A DNA stretch of 20,550 nt from a virus. Below are positions 7,051 to 12,520 of this stretch, in pieces. Within the stretch, counting starts at the first letter, position 1; every line of letters starts with the position of its first letter. The stretch covers positions 1 through 20,550 of IMG/VR virus record IMGVR_UViG_3300042868_001908; one strand, given 5' to 3'. The notes below the pieces were generated by a model. That model was not told the DNA's origin and searched no databases. It saw only the letters and a program-made list of their open reading frames with translations. The translations under genes were made by a program, and so were the position numbers.

Positions 7051-7784
7051 TGGCAGAAGCTTTACTCATAACACGACAAGACGTTGTTAAGTTCACTGCA
7101 ATGAACGGCAACGTGGACACTGACAATTTTATTCAGTACGTCAAAATAGCGCAAGACATTCACATTCAAAATTACTTAGGTACTGATTTACTTGAAAAAC
7201 TAAAATCTGAAATTATTTTAGCGGCTTCAGGAATACCGACAGCAATTACAATAAGCAACCAAGGAACGGGATACACTACAGGAACTGCTATAAATACAAC
7301 AAGCGCAACGGGAACGGGTCTAAAATTAAATATTACTGCGGCTGGTGGTTTAATTACTGCGGCTACAATTGACACGGCGGGTACGGGTTACACGGTAGGA
7401 GGTACGGCAACGGTAACGGGCGGCACAAATGGAGCGGTTACAATAAGTTCAATTTACACAATACCAACTGATTACAATAATCTTTTAGTTAACTATGTAA
7501 AACAAATGCTTATACACTGGGCAATGGTTGAATATTTACCCTTTGCGGCTTATACAATAGCGAATAAAGGGGTGTACAAACACAATTCGGAAAACGCTAC
7601 TAATGTAGAAAAAGTAGAAATTGATTTCTTAATAGAAAAAGAGCGTTCTATTGCACAACATTACACTGAAAGGTTTATAGATTATATAAGCTTCAACAAT
7701 GATTTATTTCCTGAATATAATAGTAATTCAAACGGGGATATGTACCCCGATACAAATAATAATTACACTGGCTGGTATTTATGA
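7050..7784 (+). CDS. Head-tail adaptor-like protein with an inserted Gly/Thr repeat domain
   Basis: 244 residues, starting in a TAATG overlap with the portal. Residues 1-58 (LLITRQDVVKF, then FIQYVKIAQDIHIQNYLGTD) and 138-244 (NNLLVNYVKQMLIHWAMVEY, then HNSENA) look like the helical adaptor/connector family that sits between portal and tail. Residues 61-137 differ completely: Gly/Thr/Ala-rich beta repeats with two GTGYT motifs at 72-76 and 111-115. An insertion in a loop of a helical connector would place the repeats on the particle surface. Connector function is inferred from the helical parts and the position after the portal. Confidence 0.6.
   Translation: MAEALLITRQDVVKFTAMNGNVDTDNFIQYVKIAQDIHIQNYLGTDLLEKLKSEIILAASGIPTAITISNQGTGYTTGTAINTTSATGTGLKLNITAAGGLITAATIDTAGTGYTVGGTATVTGGTNGAVTISSIYTIPTDYNNLLVNYVKQMLIHWAMVEYLPFAAYTIANKGVYKHNSENATNVEKVEIDFLIEKERSIAQHYTERFIDYISFNNDLFPEYNSNSNGDMYPDTNNNYTGWYL
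7230..7460 (+). repeat. Internal protein repeat (GTGYT type) inserted in the adaptor
   Basis: This stretch encodes residues 61-137 of the adaptor. It has two approximate copies of the pattern (T/A)-x-I-x-(N/T)-x-GTGYT followed by a Gly/Thr-rich strand (TSATGTGLKLNI and TVTGGTNGAVTI). Composition is richer in GGN and ACN codons than the flanking helical parts. Such repeats recur in structural proteins of aquatic phages as surface Ig-like or beta modules. Confidence 0.65.
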
Positions 7785-7888
7785 AGAACTACAAACCAAA
7801 AGACGAAAACATAAAGAAATTATTAACGTATTTAAGTAAGCAAAATGGCAAACGTAAAGATAAGTCAATTAACGGCAAAAGGAAGTAA
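7781..7888 (+). CDS. Very short basic protein (35 residues), uncertain
   Basis: An open frame starts in an ATGA overlap with the adaptor stop and encodes a 35-residue, strongly Lys-rich peptide (MKNYKPKDENIKKLLTYLSK at its start). The translational coupling favours a real gene, but its last 44 bases overlap the start of the following gene in another frame, which is long for this genome. It could simply be the coupling leader for the downstream gene. No known family. Confidence 0.35.
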   Translation: MKNYKPKDENIKKLLTYLSKQNGKRKDKSINGKRK

Positions 7889-8288
7889 TTTAGTTGCTTC
7901 GGATAGGTTCGCAATTGCTGAAGATGCTGGAGGCGGAACGTTTGCAAGTAAATACATTACGGGAGCTGAAATAGTAACTAAAAATATTAACACTTATTCG
8001 AGTACGTTAAACAATTTAGTTTTAGCCGATGCGAATAAAATCATTAAAGTAGATAATAATTCTGCTAACGATTTAAGAATACCAACAAACACAAGTCAAC
8101 CGTTTCCAATAGGCACGGAAATAATTGTAATTCAGTATGGTACGGGACAAACTACGGTAGCACCAACTGCGACGGTAACAATGCGAAGTAGTGGGGGCAA
8201 GAATAAACTTTCGGCACAATATTCACAAGCTACGTTAATAAAGATAGGAACTAATGAATGGGTTTTATCTGGAGATATAACAACTTAG
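7845..8288 (+). CDS. Fibre/knob-type beta protein
   Basis: 147 residues. The N-terminus VKISQLTAKGSNLVASDRFA is a common opening of phage fibre-associated proteins. The rest matches a recurrent beta knob (ADANKIIKVDN, DLRIP, FPIGTEIIVIQYG, then TLIKIGTNEWVLSGD). The ending resembles the decoration-like protein at 2808-3230 (TNWYVFG), suggesting the same fold was used twice. It is followed four bases later by the larger fibre gene, so the two may form one tail-tip or fibre structure. Function inferred from family resemblance and neighbours. Confidence 0.55.
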   Translation: MANVKISQLTAKGSNLVASDRFAIAEDAGGGTFASKYITGAEIVTKNINTYSSTLNNLVLADANKIIKVDNNSANDLRIPTNTSQPFPIGTEIIVIQYGTGQTTVAPTATVTMRSSGGKNKLSAQYSQATLIKIGTNEWVLSGDITT

Positions 8289-8292
8289 AAAA

Positions 8293-9174
8293 ATGGCAAA
8301 TGCAAACGGATGGGGCGACGGTGCTTCAAATAATAATATAGGATGGGGAAAAGGTGCTGATAATGCTATTGGCTGGGGTTCGGTTTATTCCGTTTCTGAA
8401 GCTGGTGCAACTGATATTGTAGGAACTCCAGCGGTTGACCCAGATGCTCAAGCATTCATAACAGCGGCTGCAATTACAGACCCTACTCAACAAGGTGCAA
8501 TTAATACTTTGGTAGTTGACTTAAAAGGATATTCACTTTGGACAAAGTTCAAAGCAATTTATCCAATAGTTGGTGGTACTGCTGCAAGTCATGCGGTTAA
8601 TCTTAAAACTCCAGGAACTTATAATTTAACATTTTCAACTGGCTGGACACACGCAAGTACTGGCATGACACCGAACGGAACGAGTGCTTATGCTAATACT
8701 TCATTAGCTCCATCATCACAATTATCTTTAAATTCAACGCATATTTCTGGATATATAAGAACTAATTTAGTATCACAAGCTCCAATGTTAAGTTCTGAGA
8801 ATGCGGGAAGTTATGACAATGGATTGTACATTTGGCCTCTACAAAGTCAGGGTTATTATTCAGTTAGAATAAATGACAATACAAGTACATTTTCAACTGT
8901 TACTTACGATATTAGAGGTTTTCATTTAGCGACAAGAACAGCATCTAATGTTAAAAAATATAGGGTAAACACTGCACAAATATTTAACGATACAACTGGC
9001 TCAACAGCTTTAAACACAAGTAGTATCTATATTGGTGCATCAAGAAATAATGCTAATTATTTTAACAATCAAATAGCTTTTAACTCAATAGGAGACGGTT
9101 TAACAGATACGGAAGCAGCTAACTTTTATACAGCAGTACAAGCATTTCAAACAACTTTAAATCGCCAAATCTAA
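8293..9174 (+). CDS. Tail fibre / receptor-binding-like protein with GWG repeats
   Basis: 293 residues. Residues 1-32 contain three GWG units (NGWGDG, IGWGKG, IGWGSV) spaced 11-12 residues apart. A helical linker follows (residues 45-90), then a Ser/Thr/Asn-rich beta region from about 95 to 275 resembling concanavalin/LamG-like folds (STHISGYIRTN, then SSIYIGASRNN) of carbohydrate-binding phage proteins. It ends in a helix (EAANFYTAVQAFQTTLNRQI). The position at the end of the structural genes and before lysis genes fits a host-recognition protein. The sugar or receptor target cannot be read from sequence. Confidence 0.55.
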   Translation: MANANGWGDGASNNNIGWGKGADNAIGWGSVYSVSEAGATDIVGTPAVDPDAQAFITAAAITDPTQQGAINTLVVDLKGYSLWTKFKAIYPIVGGTAASHAVNLKTPGTYNLTFSTGWTHASTGMTPNGTSAYANTSLAPSSQLSLNSTHISGYIRTNLVSQAPMLSSENAGSYDNGLYIWPLQSQGYYSVRINDNTSTFSTVTYDIRGFHLATRTASNVKKYRVNTAQIFNDTTGSTALNTSSIYIGASRNNANYFNNQIAFNSIGDGLTDTEAANFYTAVQAFQTTLNRQI

Positions 9175-9401
9175 TGGAAGGTAGAATAGTAACAAACCAA
9201 ACAGCAGAGGAACTACAGGGAGTGTTCTTTGATTCAGATACATTCTTTAATTTTGTTCAAGATATTAATGATGTATATTTTTTATTCTTAAGTGAACAAG
9301 ACGAAGCGGATATTGCACCAACTGAATATGCTTATTTATTAGATATTCCTTTGAGTCCGTTCGAGCCTAAGCCTTCACCTTTTCCACCAATTGAAAACTA
9401 A
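9174..9401 (+). CDS. Small acidic protein after the fibre gene, unknown
   Basis: 75 residues, strongly acidic and aromatic (FFDSDTFFNFVQDINDVYFL), ending in a Pro-rich tail (SPFEPKPSPFPPIEN). It starts in a TAATG overlap with the fibre gene, so it is translated with it. Small genes in this place are often fibre-assembly chaperones or tip proteins, which is inference only. No family recognised. Confidence 0.6.
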   Translation: MEGRIVTNQTAEELQGVFFDSDTFFNFVQDINDVYFLFLSEQDEADIAPTEYAYLLDIPLSPFEPKPSPFPPIEN

Positions 9402-9403
9402 TT

Positions 9404-9655
9404 ATGAAAATGATACCTATTACACAATTTTTAGAAGTGATAAAAAAACAAGGCGCAGTCGGAGTACTTGCATTATGGTTAACGTACACGCATTTCGAGG
9501 TGCAAGACGTTAAAGAGCGTTTATACAACTGTTTAGATAAAAACGAATATTACAATAGAAAACCTATTGAAGAAAAACAACCACCTTTACCAAGTGTAAA
9601 AAGTGATACGGTTGCGGTAATTGAAAATAAAAGCCGTAAATTAGCGAAAAAATAA
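9404..9655 (+). CDS. Single-helix membrane protein, holin-like
   Basis: 83 residues with one hydrophobic helix near the N-terminus (GAVGVLALWLTYTHF, about residues 18-32), then a charged segment with one Cys (LYNCLDKNEYY) and a Lys/Pro-rich basic C-terminus. It lies three bases before the endolysin gene. A one-helix protein beside an endolysin is the standard profile of a small holin or a lysis accessory protein. It has no signal-peptidase II lipobox, so it is not an obvious o-spanin. Function is inferred from membrane topology and position. Confidence 0.5.
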   Translation: MKMIPITQFLEVIKKQGAVGVLALWLTYTHFEVQDVKERLYNCLDKNEYYNRKPIEEKQPPLPSVKSDTVAVIENKSRKLAKK

Positions 9656-9658
9656 TTT

Positions 9659-10207
9659 ATGACAAACGTAAAGAATTACACGGATAAACAACTTTTAGAC
9701 AAGGCAAAGAGTTTGCCTACGTTTAAATATATTCCAGCTGGTATATGGCTTTTATTTGTGCGTTCAAACGAAGATGCAAATAATGTTTTTGACGATAAAG
9801 TGTATATCTTTAAAAGCCAAGCGTTCCAATTTGTTACTTCATGCACAACAAACAAAGGAAACAAGGGAACGGCTGTAATGGAGTTTGATCGTTGGAATTA
9901 TGATTCACACGCTTACGGACTTCATAAAGGTAAAATGGAGGCACTTAGACAAATAAAAGGTGTTCCATATCGTAGAGACTTTACAAACGACCTTAAAACG
10001 AATCCCACGACTGAAATAAAAACGGATAATATTTTCATGAATATTCACGGTGCAACTTATAATAAAGGCAGTCAACAGGTAGCTACTCAAATTGGTGGTT
10101 GGTCTGAAGGGTGTTTAGTATTAAATAATAATACAGATTACGAAAGAATGGTAAAACTTGCAAAAGATTACCCAAGTATTTCAACTTGTTTAATAAACGA
10201 ATTTTAA
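9659..10207 (+). CDS. L,D-transpeptidase-fold endolysin candidate
   Basis: 182 residues, no signal peptide. Residues 124-156 carry the YkuD-type active-site signature in relaxed form: NIFMNIHGA with His130-Gly131, then GGWSEGCLVL with Ser149, Gly151 and candidate nucleophile Cys152. In cellular L,D-transpeptidases HG...SxGC forms 3-3 peptidoglycan crosslinks; in phages the same fold can act as a peptidoglycan-degrading enzyme. Position after a holin-like gene and after all structural genes supports a lysis role. Residues 1-120 hold a conserved-looking N-terminal half (IPAGIWLLFVRS, then MEFDRWNYDSHAYGLHK). Hydrolase versus transferase activity cannot be decided here. Confidence 0.6.
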   Translation: MTNVKNYTDKQLLDKAKSLPTFKYIPAGIWLLFVRSNEDANNVFDDKVYIFKSQAFQFVTSCTTNKGNKGTAVMEFDRWNYDSHAYGLHKGKMEALRQIKGVPYRRDFTNDLKTNPTTEIKTDNIFMNIHGATYNKGSQQVATQIGGWSEGCLVLNNNTDYERMVKLAKDYPSISTCLINEF

Positions 10208-10209
10208 AA

Positions 10210-10494
10210 ATGGCAAAGAAAAAAATTACAATTGACACGGATAATTTAGACGTGAATTTAGAAAAAGACGGAACGAGCTTAAAAGTAGATATTGACACAA
10301 AGAACGTAGATATTAAAATAGTGCGTGACGAAATAAACAAAGAATTTAATTTAGATTCTAAAAACATTGATATAGATATTAAAAAGACGCCCGACGGTGT
10401 CGAGGTGAAAGTCGATGCCCAAGGCGCACTTTGGAAAGCAATTGCTAAAAGAATAGTAAAATTTATTTTAAGGCGTTTTAAAGTAGGAAAATAA
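10210..10494 (+). CDS. Acidic beta-repeat protein with a cationic amphipathic C-terminal helix
   Basis: 94 residues from the ATG at 10210, which I prefer over an in-frame ATG at 10186 inside the endolysin gene because it has an A-rich leader. Residues 6-70 alternate short strands with Asp and Lys (ITIDTDNLDVNL, KVDIDTKNVDIKIV, NIDIDIKK, VEVKVDA), a repeating V/I-D-I-D pattern. Residues 73-94 are a different world: an amphipathic helix with eight Lys/Arg and no acidic residue (LWKAIAKRIVKFILRRFK). The profile of the helix is that of membrane-active cationic peptides. The gene directly follows the endolysin and ends just before a terminator, so a lysis function is plausible. No established family function is known to me. 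Confidence 0.75.
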   Translation: MAKKKITIDTDNLDVNLEKDGTSLKVDIDTKNVDIKIVRDEINKEFNLDSKNIDIDIKKTPDGVEVKVDAQGALWKAIAKRIVKFILRRFKVGK

Positions 10495-10499
10495 TTTTT

Positions 10500-10507
10500 T
10501 ATATTTG
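10500..10507 (+). promoter_or_regulatory. -7 element TATATTTG without a clear -33 box
   Basis: Perfect TAnnTTTG match followed by TAC, as at 12396-12403. At the expected distance upstream there is only TTTTA rather than TTG. It lies about 40 bases before a terminator, so it would make a very short RNA. Confidence 0.45.
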
Positions 10508-10547
10508 TACGCATTTCATACGATGCTTTGTTTAATTTATGATTGAA

Positions 10548-10576
10548 AGACCTCTACAACGGTAGGGGTTTTTTTA
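10548..10576 (+). terminator. Rho-independent terminator closing the lysis operon
   Basis: Stem ACCTCTAC (10550-10557) / GTAGGGGT (10562-10569) with a four-base loop and seven T residues. Compared with 4899-4918, one stem pair has changed in a compensatory way (A-T to C-G), which supports both hairpins. Confidence 0.88.
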
Positions 10577-10614
10577 TGCTCAAAAAAAAATATTAAAAAA
10601 AAATACTAAAAAGT

Positions 10615-10644
10615 TTGCTATATTAAATTTTTATATTAATTTTG
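10615..10644 (+). promoter_or_regulatory. Strong Bacteroidota-type promoter of the small-gene operon
   Basis: TTG (10615-10617), a 19-base spacer and TAATTTTG (10637-10644) form a full match to the TTG-N19-TAnnTTTG consensus. It belongs to a family of three matching promoter-leader units in this window. The first gene starts 23 bases after the -7 element, behind AATTAAAAACAAAGG. Confidence 0.8.
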
Positions 10645-10667
10645 GTCTATAATTAAAAACAAAGGAT

Positions 10668-10817
10668 ATGAAAAAATTAAATCAACAAAAAGAAATTTAT
10701 TTTAAAGGTCAGTTTTGTACTTTTATTTACTGGGAAACATTAACATCAAAAAATGAAGTAGCGGTAAAAATAGGAACTGGAATTTATAGTGTAAATATTA
10801 AATCATTAAAAAACTAA
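10668..10817 (+). CDS. 49-residue small protein, first gene of the small-gene operon
   Basis: The open frame runs from the ATG directly behind the strong promoter and the AAGG-containing leader. The product is basic, with a beta-like middle (GQFCTFIYWETL, then VAVKIGTGIYSVNI). No family recognised. Promoter placement makes it likely to be real and expressed early; small early phage proteins of this size often act on host functions, which is only a general expectation. Confidence 0.6.
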   Translation: MKKLNQQKEIYFKGQFCTFIYWETLTSKNEVAVKIGTGIYSVNIKSLKN

Positions 10818-10819
10818 TT

Positions 10820-10966
10820 ATGAAAAAACGAACAGGAATTTTAATTAACTCAATAATTATTTTGTTGGGTGCTAACTACGAAAGCTATTTATTATTAGGT
10901 GCTGGCGTATTATGTTTATCTTTAGTATTAATTTCTAAAACTAAAAGACATGAACTCAAAAATTAA
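10820..10966 (+). CDS. 48-residue membrane protein with two hydrophobic segments
   Basis: It starts two bases after the previous stop. A short basic N-terminus (MKKRTG) precedes two hydrophobic stretches (ILINSIIILLGA and YLLLGAGVLCLSLVLI) separated by NYES, then a basic tail (SKTKRHELKN). This gives a helical hairpin with both ends inside. No function known; inner-membrane accessory proteins of this type are common in phage early regions. Confidence 0.6.
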   Translation: MKKRTGILINSIIILLGANYESYLLLGAGVLCLSLVLISKTKRHELKN

Positions 10967-11120
10967 AAACGTGGTTAACACGTATTTTCCTCACCGTCCT
11001 AACGTAGCTTATTTAAAGCGCAAGTGGGTAACTAAAATTTGTCCTGAAGACAAAGGCGGTTCCTTCAACGAAAAGCTATACAATGATTATTTAGACGCTA
11101 TAATAAATTACACAAAATGA
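10950..11120 (+). CDS. 56-residue basic protein, unknown
   Basis: It overlaps the previous gene by 17 bases and joins the next by an ATGA overlap. The product has a basic N-terminal half (TYFPHRPNVAYLKRKWVTKI) and an acidic helical C-terminus (FNEKLYNDYLDAIINY). No family recognised. Overlaps at both ends and preserved reading support a real gene. Confidence 0.55.
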   Translation: MNSKIKNVVNTYFPHRPNVAYLKRKWVTKICPEDKGGSFNEKLYNDYLDAIINYTK

Positions 11121-11386
11121 ACTGGCAAATTAAGCAAAAACGAACAAAACAAGTAAGCGTTACGTTCGAGTGGACAGAGAAAGGCGATTTAATAGCTATT
11201 TTAAGCGATTTAAGCGCGTTAATTAGCTCGGGAGTAGAAACGTACCACAATCAAAAGAAAAGCATTCTAACGGCAGATAAATGGCACGAAATAGAATTTA
11301 GCCAAAAGTACGTAGATAAAATTCACGAAGAAGTAGAATCCGATATTAATGGAGAATTAAAATTAGTAATAAAAAGTAAGATATGA
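11117..11386 (+). CDS. 89-residue protein, unknown
   Basis: An alternating beta-strand N-terminus (IKQKRTKQVSVTFEWTEKGD) is followed by a helix (LIAILSDLSALISSG) and a Lys/Glu-rich C-terminus. Coupled by ATGA overlaps to both neighbours. No motif or family recognised. It is typical of the small uncharacterised early-region genes of these phages. Confidence 0.6.
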   Translation: MNWQIKQKRTKQVSVTFEWTEKGDLIAILSDLSALISSGVETYHNQKKSILTADKWHEIEFSQKYVDKIHEEVESDINGELKLVIKSKI

Positions 11387-11559
11387 AAACAGCAGTAGAA
11401 TGGTTATTTGAGCAATATGTAAACAAAAGTATTATTACTATTAAAGACATTGAACAAGCCAAAGAAATGGAGAAAGAGCAGATGATTGAATTATGGAATA
11501 TAGCAGTAACTTGTGAATCATTTGAACAATACTACAACGAAACCTTTAAATCAGAATAG
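11383..11559 (+). CDS. 58-residue conserved-type Bacteroidota phage protein, unknown
   Basis: The sequence MKTAVEWLFEQYVNK, then DIEQAKEMEKEQMIELW, then SFEQYYNETF is a pattern I recognise as very widespread in Bacteroidota phage early regions, usually as a stand-alone protein of about 60 residues. It is predicted helical throughout with a conserved-looking YYNETF end. No function is known to me. ATGA coupling with the upstream gene. Confidence 0.65.
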   Translation: MKTAVEWLFEQYVNKSIITIKDIEQAKEMEKEQMIELWNIAVTCESFEQYYNETFKSE

Positions 11560-11560
11560 A

Positions 11561-11656
11561 ATGGCAGAAGAAGCAAAAATGGCTTTATTACTGGCTGCGG
11601 TTGGTTTTATAGCAATAGTAATTGGATCTATTTATAATAAAATAAACGAAAAATGA
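11561..11656 (+). CDS. 31-residue single-pass membrane peptide
   Basis: Begins one base after the previous stop and overlaps the next gene as ATGA. An acidic start (MAEEAK), one hydrophobic helix (ALLLAAVGFIAIVIGSIY) and a short charged tail. Size and coupling suggest a real membrane peptide. No function known. Confidence 0.5.
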   Translation: MAEEAKMALLLAAVGFIAIVIGSIYNKINEK

Positions 11657-11946
11657 AAACAGAAGTAACTTTAAAAGAATTGTATTTAACACGTACGCCT
11701 TTTGCTATTATAAAAGCGGAAGAATTCGGAGGCACAATTTACTCTTTAGTATTTAGAAATCAGGGAATCAAAACCTTTGAAATAGAAAAAGACGAAATAA
11801 ACTATTTCTTTACTATTCAATCTAAGGCTAAGAAAATAGATTTTGGATATGAAGGTAGCGTGTTTGAATTCTTTGACTTTAAAAACAAGTTAAGCGTAGT
11901 AACAAGACATCAATTTATTGAAGGTTTAAGACGTGGCGTAAGATGA
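11653..11946 (+). CDS. 97-residue protein, unknown
   Basis: Mixed alpha/beta, aromatic-rich (FAIIKAEEFGGTIYSLVF, then SVFEFFDFKNKLSVV), with a basic C-terminus (GLRRGVR). ATGA-coupled on both sides. The pattern of short strands could be a small OB- or SH3-like fold, but no motif supports a function. Confidence 0.6.
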   Translation: MKTEVTLKELYLTRTPFAIIKAEEFGGTIYSLVFRNQGIKTFEIEKDEINYFFTIQSKAKKIDFGYEGSVFEFFDFKNKLSVVTRHQFIEGLRRGVR

Positions 11947-12071
11947 AAGTAAGACGTAATTTAACGCGGTTTAAACTACCTTCAAAGTGTGTAAGGTATA
12001 AATACTTAATGCGCAGCTGGAAAAGTAATTTAAAATTAATAATAAAAACAATCAATAATGAGTTCGACTAA
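11943..12071 (+). CDS. 42-residue highly basic peptide, uncertain
   Basis: It starts in an ATGA overlap with the previous gene and ends 14 bases inside the next. The product is very basic (KVRRNLTRFKLPSKCVRYKY), with Lys/Arg in about a third of positions, so it could bind nucleic acid. Length and overlap leave room for doubt that it is translated. Confidence 0.4.
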   Translation: MKVRRNLTRFKLPSKCVRYKYLMRSWKSNLKLIIKTINNEFD

Positions 12072-12384
12072 AGAAAAATTAAAGCTACAATTTGAAAATT
12101 ATAATGGTTCGAGTTTATTTATAGAATTGTGTTTTAAAGCATTTGAGAAATGCGGCATTAAGGAAAAGCAAACAACTTATTTTATAAACAATCATTTTAG
12201 ACAAGAACAGAAATTAGAAAATAATTGCGACTATGCCGCCATGCGTAAATTAGCAGCGCACTGGAATAACGTTTCCTTTGATAAATTAAATAATTTTGAC
12301 TATATAAATTATCAATATTGTTTGTTTACGGTGGCGAAATATAGAATTATTGCAAAAGAATTTGAATGGTTCGAGTCTGAATAA
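12058..12384 (+). CDS. 108-residue helical protein, unknown; last of the small-gene operon
   Basis: Helical, with aromatic and Cys residues (FIELCFKAFEKCGIKEKQ, then FDYINYQYCLFTVAKYRIIA). No signal or membrane segment and no motif recognised. It is the last gene before the regulatory gap at 12385-12520, and a -7 element starts 11 bases after its stop. Confidence 0.6.
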   Translation: MSSTKEKLKLQFENYNGSSLFIELCFKAFEKCGIKEKQTTYFINNHFRQEQKLENNCDYAAMRKLAAHWNNVSFDKLNNFDYINYQYCLFTVAKYRIIAKEFEWFESE

Positions 12385-12395
12385 GAAATTATTTG

Positions 12396-12403
12396 TATAT
12401 TTG
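12396..12403 (+). promoter_or_regulatory. -7 element TATATTTG, weak -33
   Basis: TATATTTG followed by TAC, the same 11 bases as at 10500-10510. A degenerate -33 (TTCG at 12370-12373) lies 22 bases upstream. It would start transcription about at 12409, at the edge of the inverted repeat described next. Confidence 0.5.
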
Positions 12404-12408
12404 TACAT

Positions 12409-12503
12409 GGTTAGAGTCTCAAACATAGTTAACCTAAGGAAATTATTAACCCTTTCAATGATGCTGACGTGAGACTCCAGCTGATTTGATTGGGTTTTTT
12501 TAT
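12409..12503 (+). ncRNA. Candidate short structured RNA or attenuator leader
   Basis: A perfect 8-base inverted repeat GAGTCTCA (12414-12421) / TGAGACTC (12470-12477) encloses about 48 bases. Inside, GTTAA (12428-12432) can pair with TTAAC (12446-12450), while GGTTA (12409-12413) can instead pair with TAACC, so two folds compete. The stretch ends in GGGTTTTTTTATGC, nearly the same as after the terminator at 10548-10576, but the hairpin before the T-run is weak (TCCA/TGGG). It stands between a -7 element and the replication genes. It could be a small RNA, an attenuator or only a leader; no known RNA family was recognised. Confidence 0.35.
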
Positions 12504-12520
12504 GCTTAAAATTTTAGAAA

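Noticed and set aside
10083-10514. Minus-strand open frame of 143 residues across the lysis genes
   Set aside because: It runs through two well-supported + strand genes and a gap with a promoter box; the product is low-complexity Ile/Phe/Ser.
12409-12503. Hammerhead or tRNA-like RNA in the gap before the replication genes
   Set aside because: CTGA and GAAA fragments are present but not in the hammerhead core order, and no T-loop or acceptor pairing is seen; only a generic structured-RNA call is kept.
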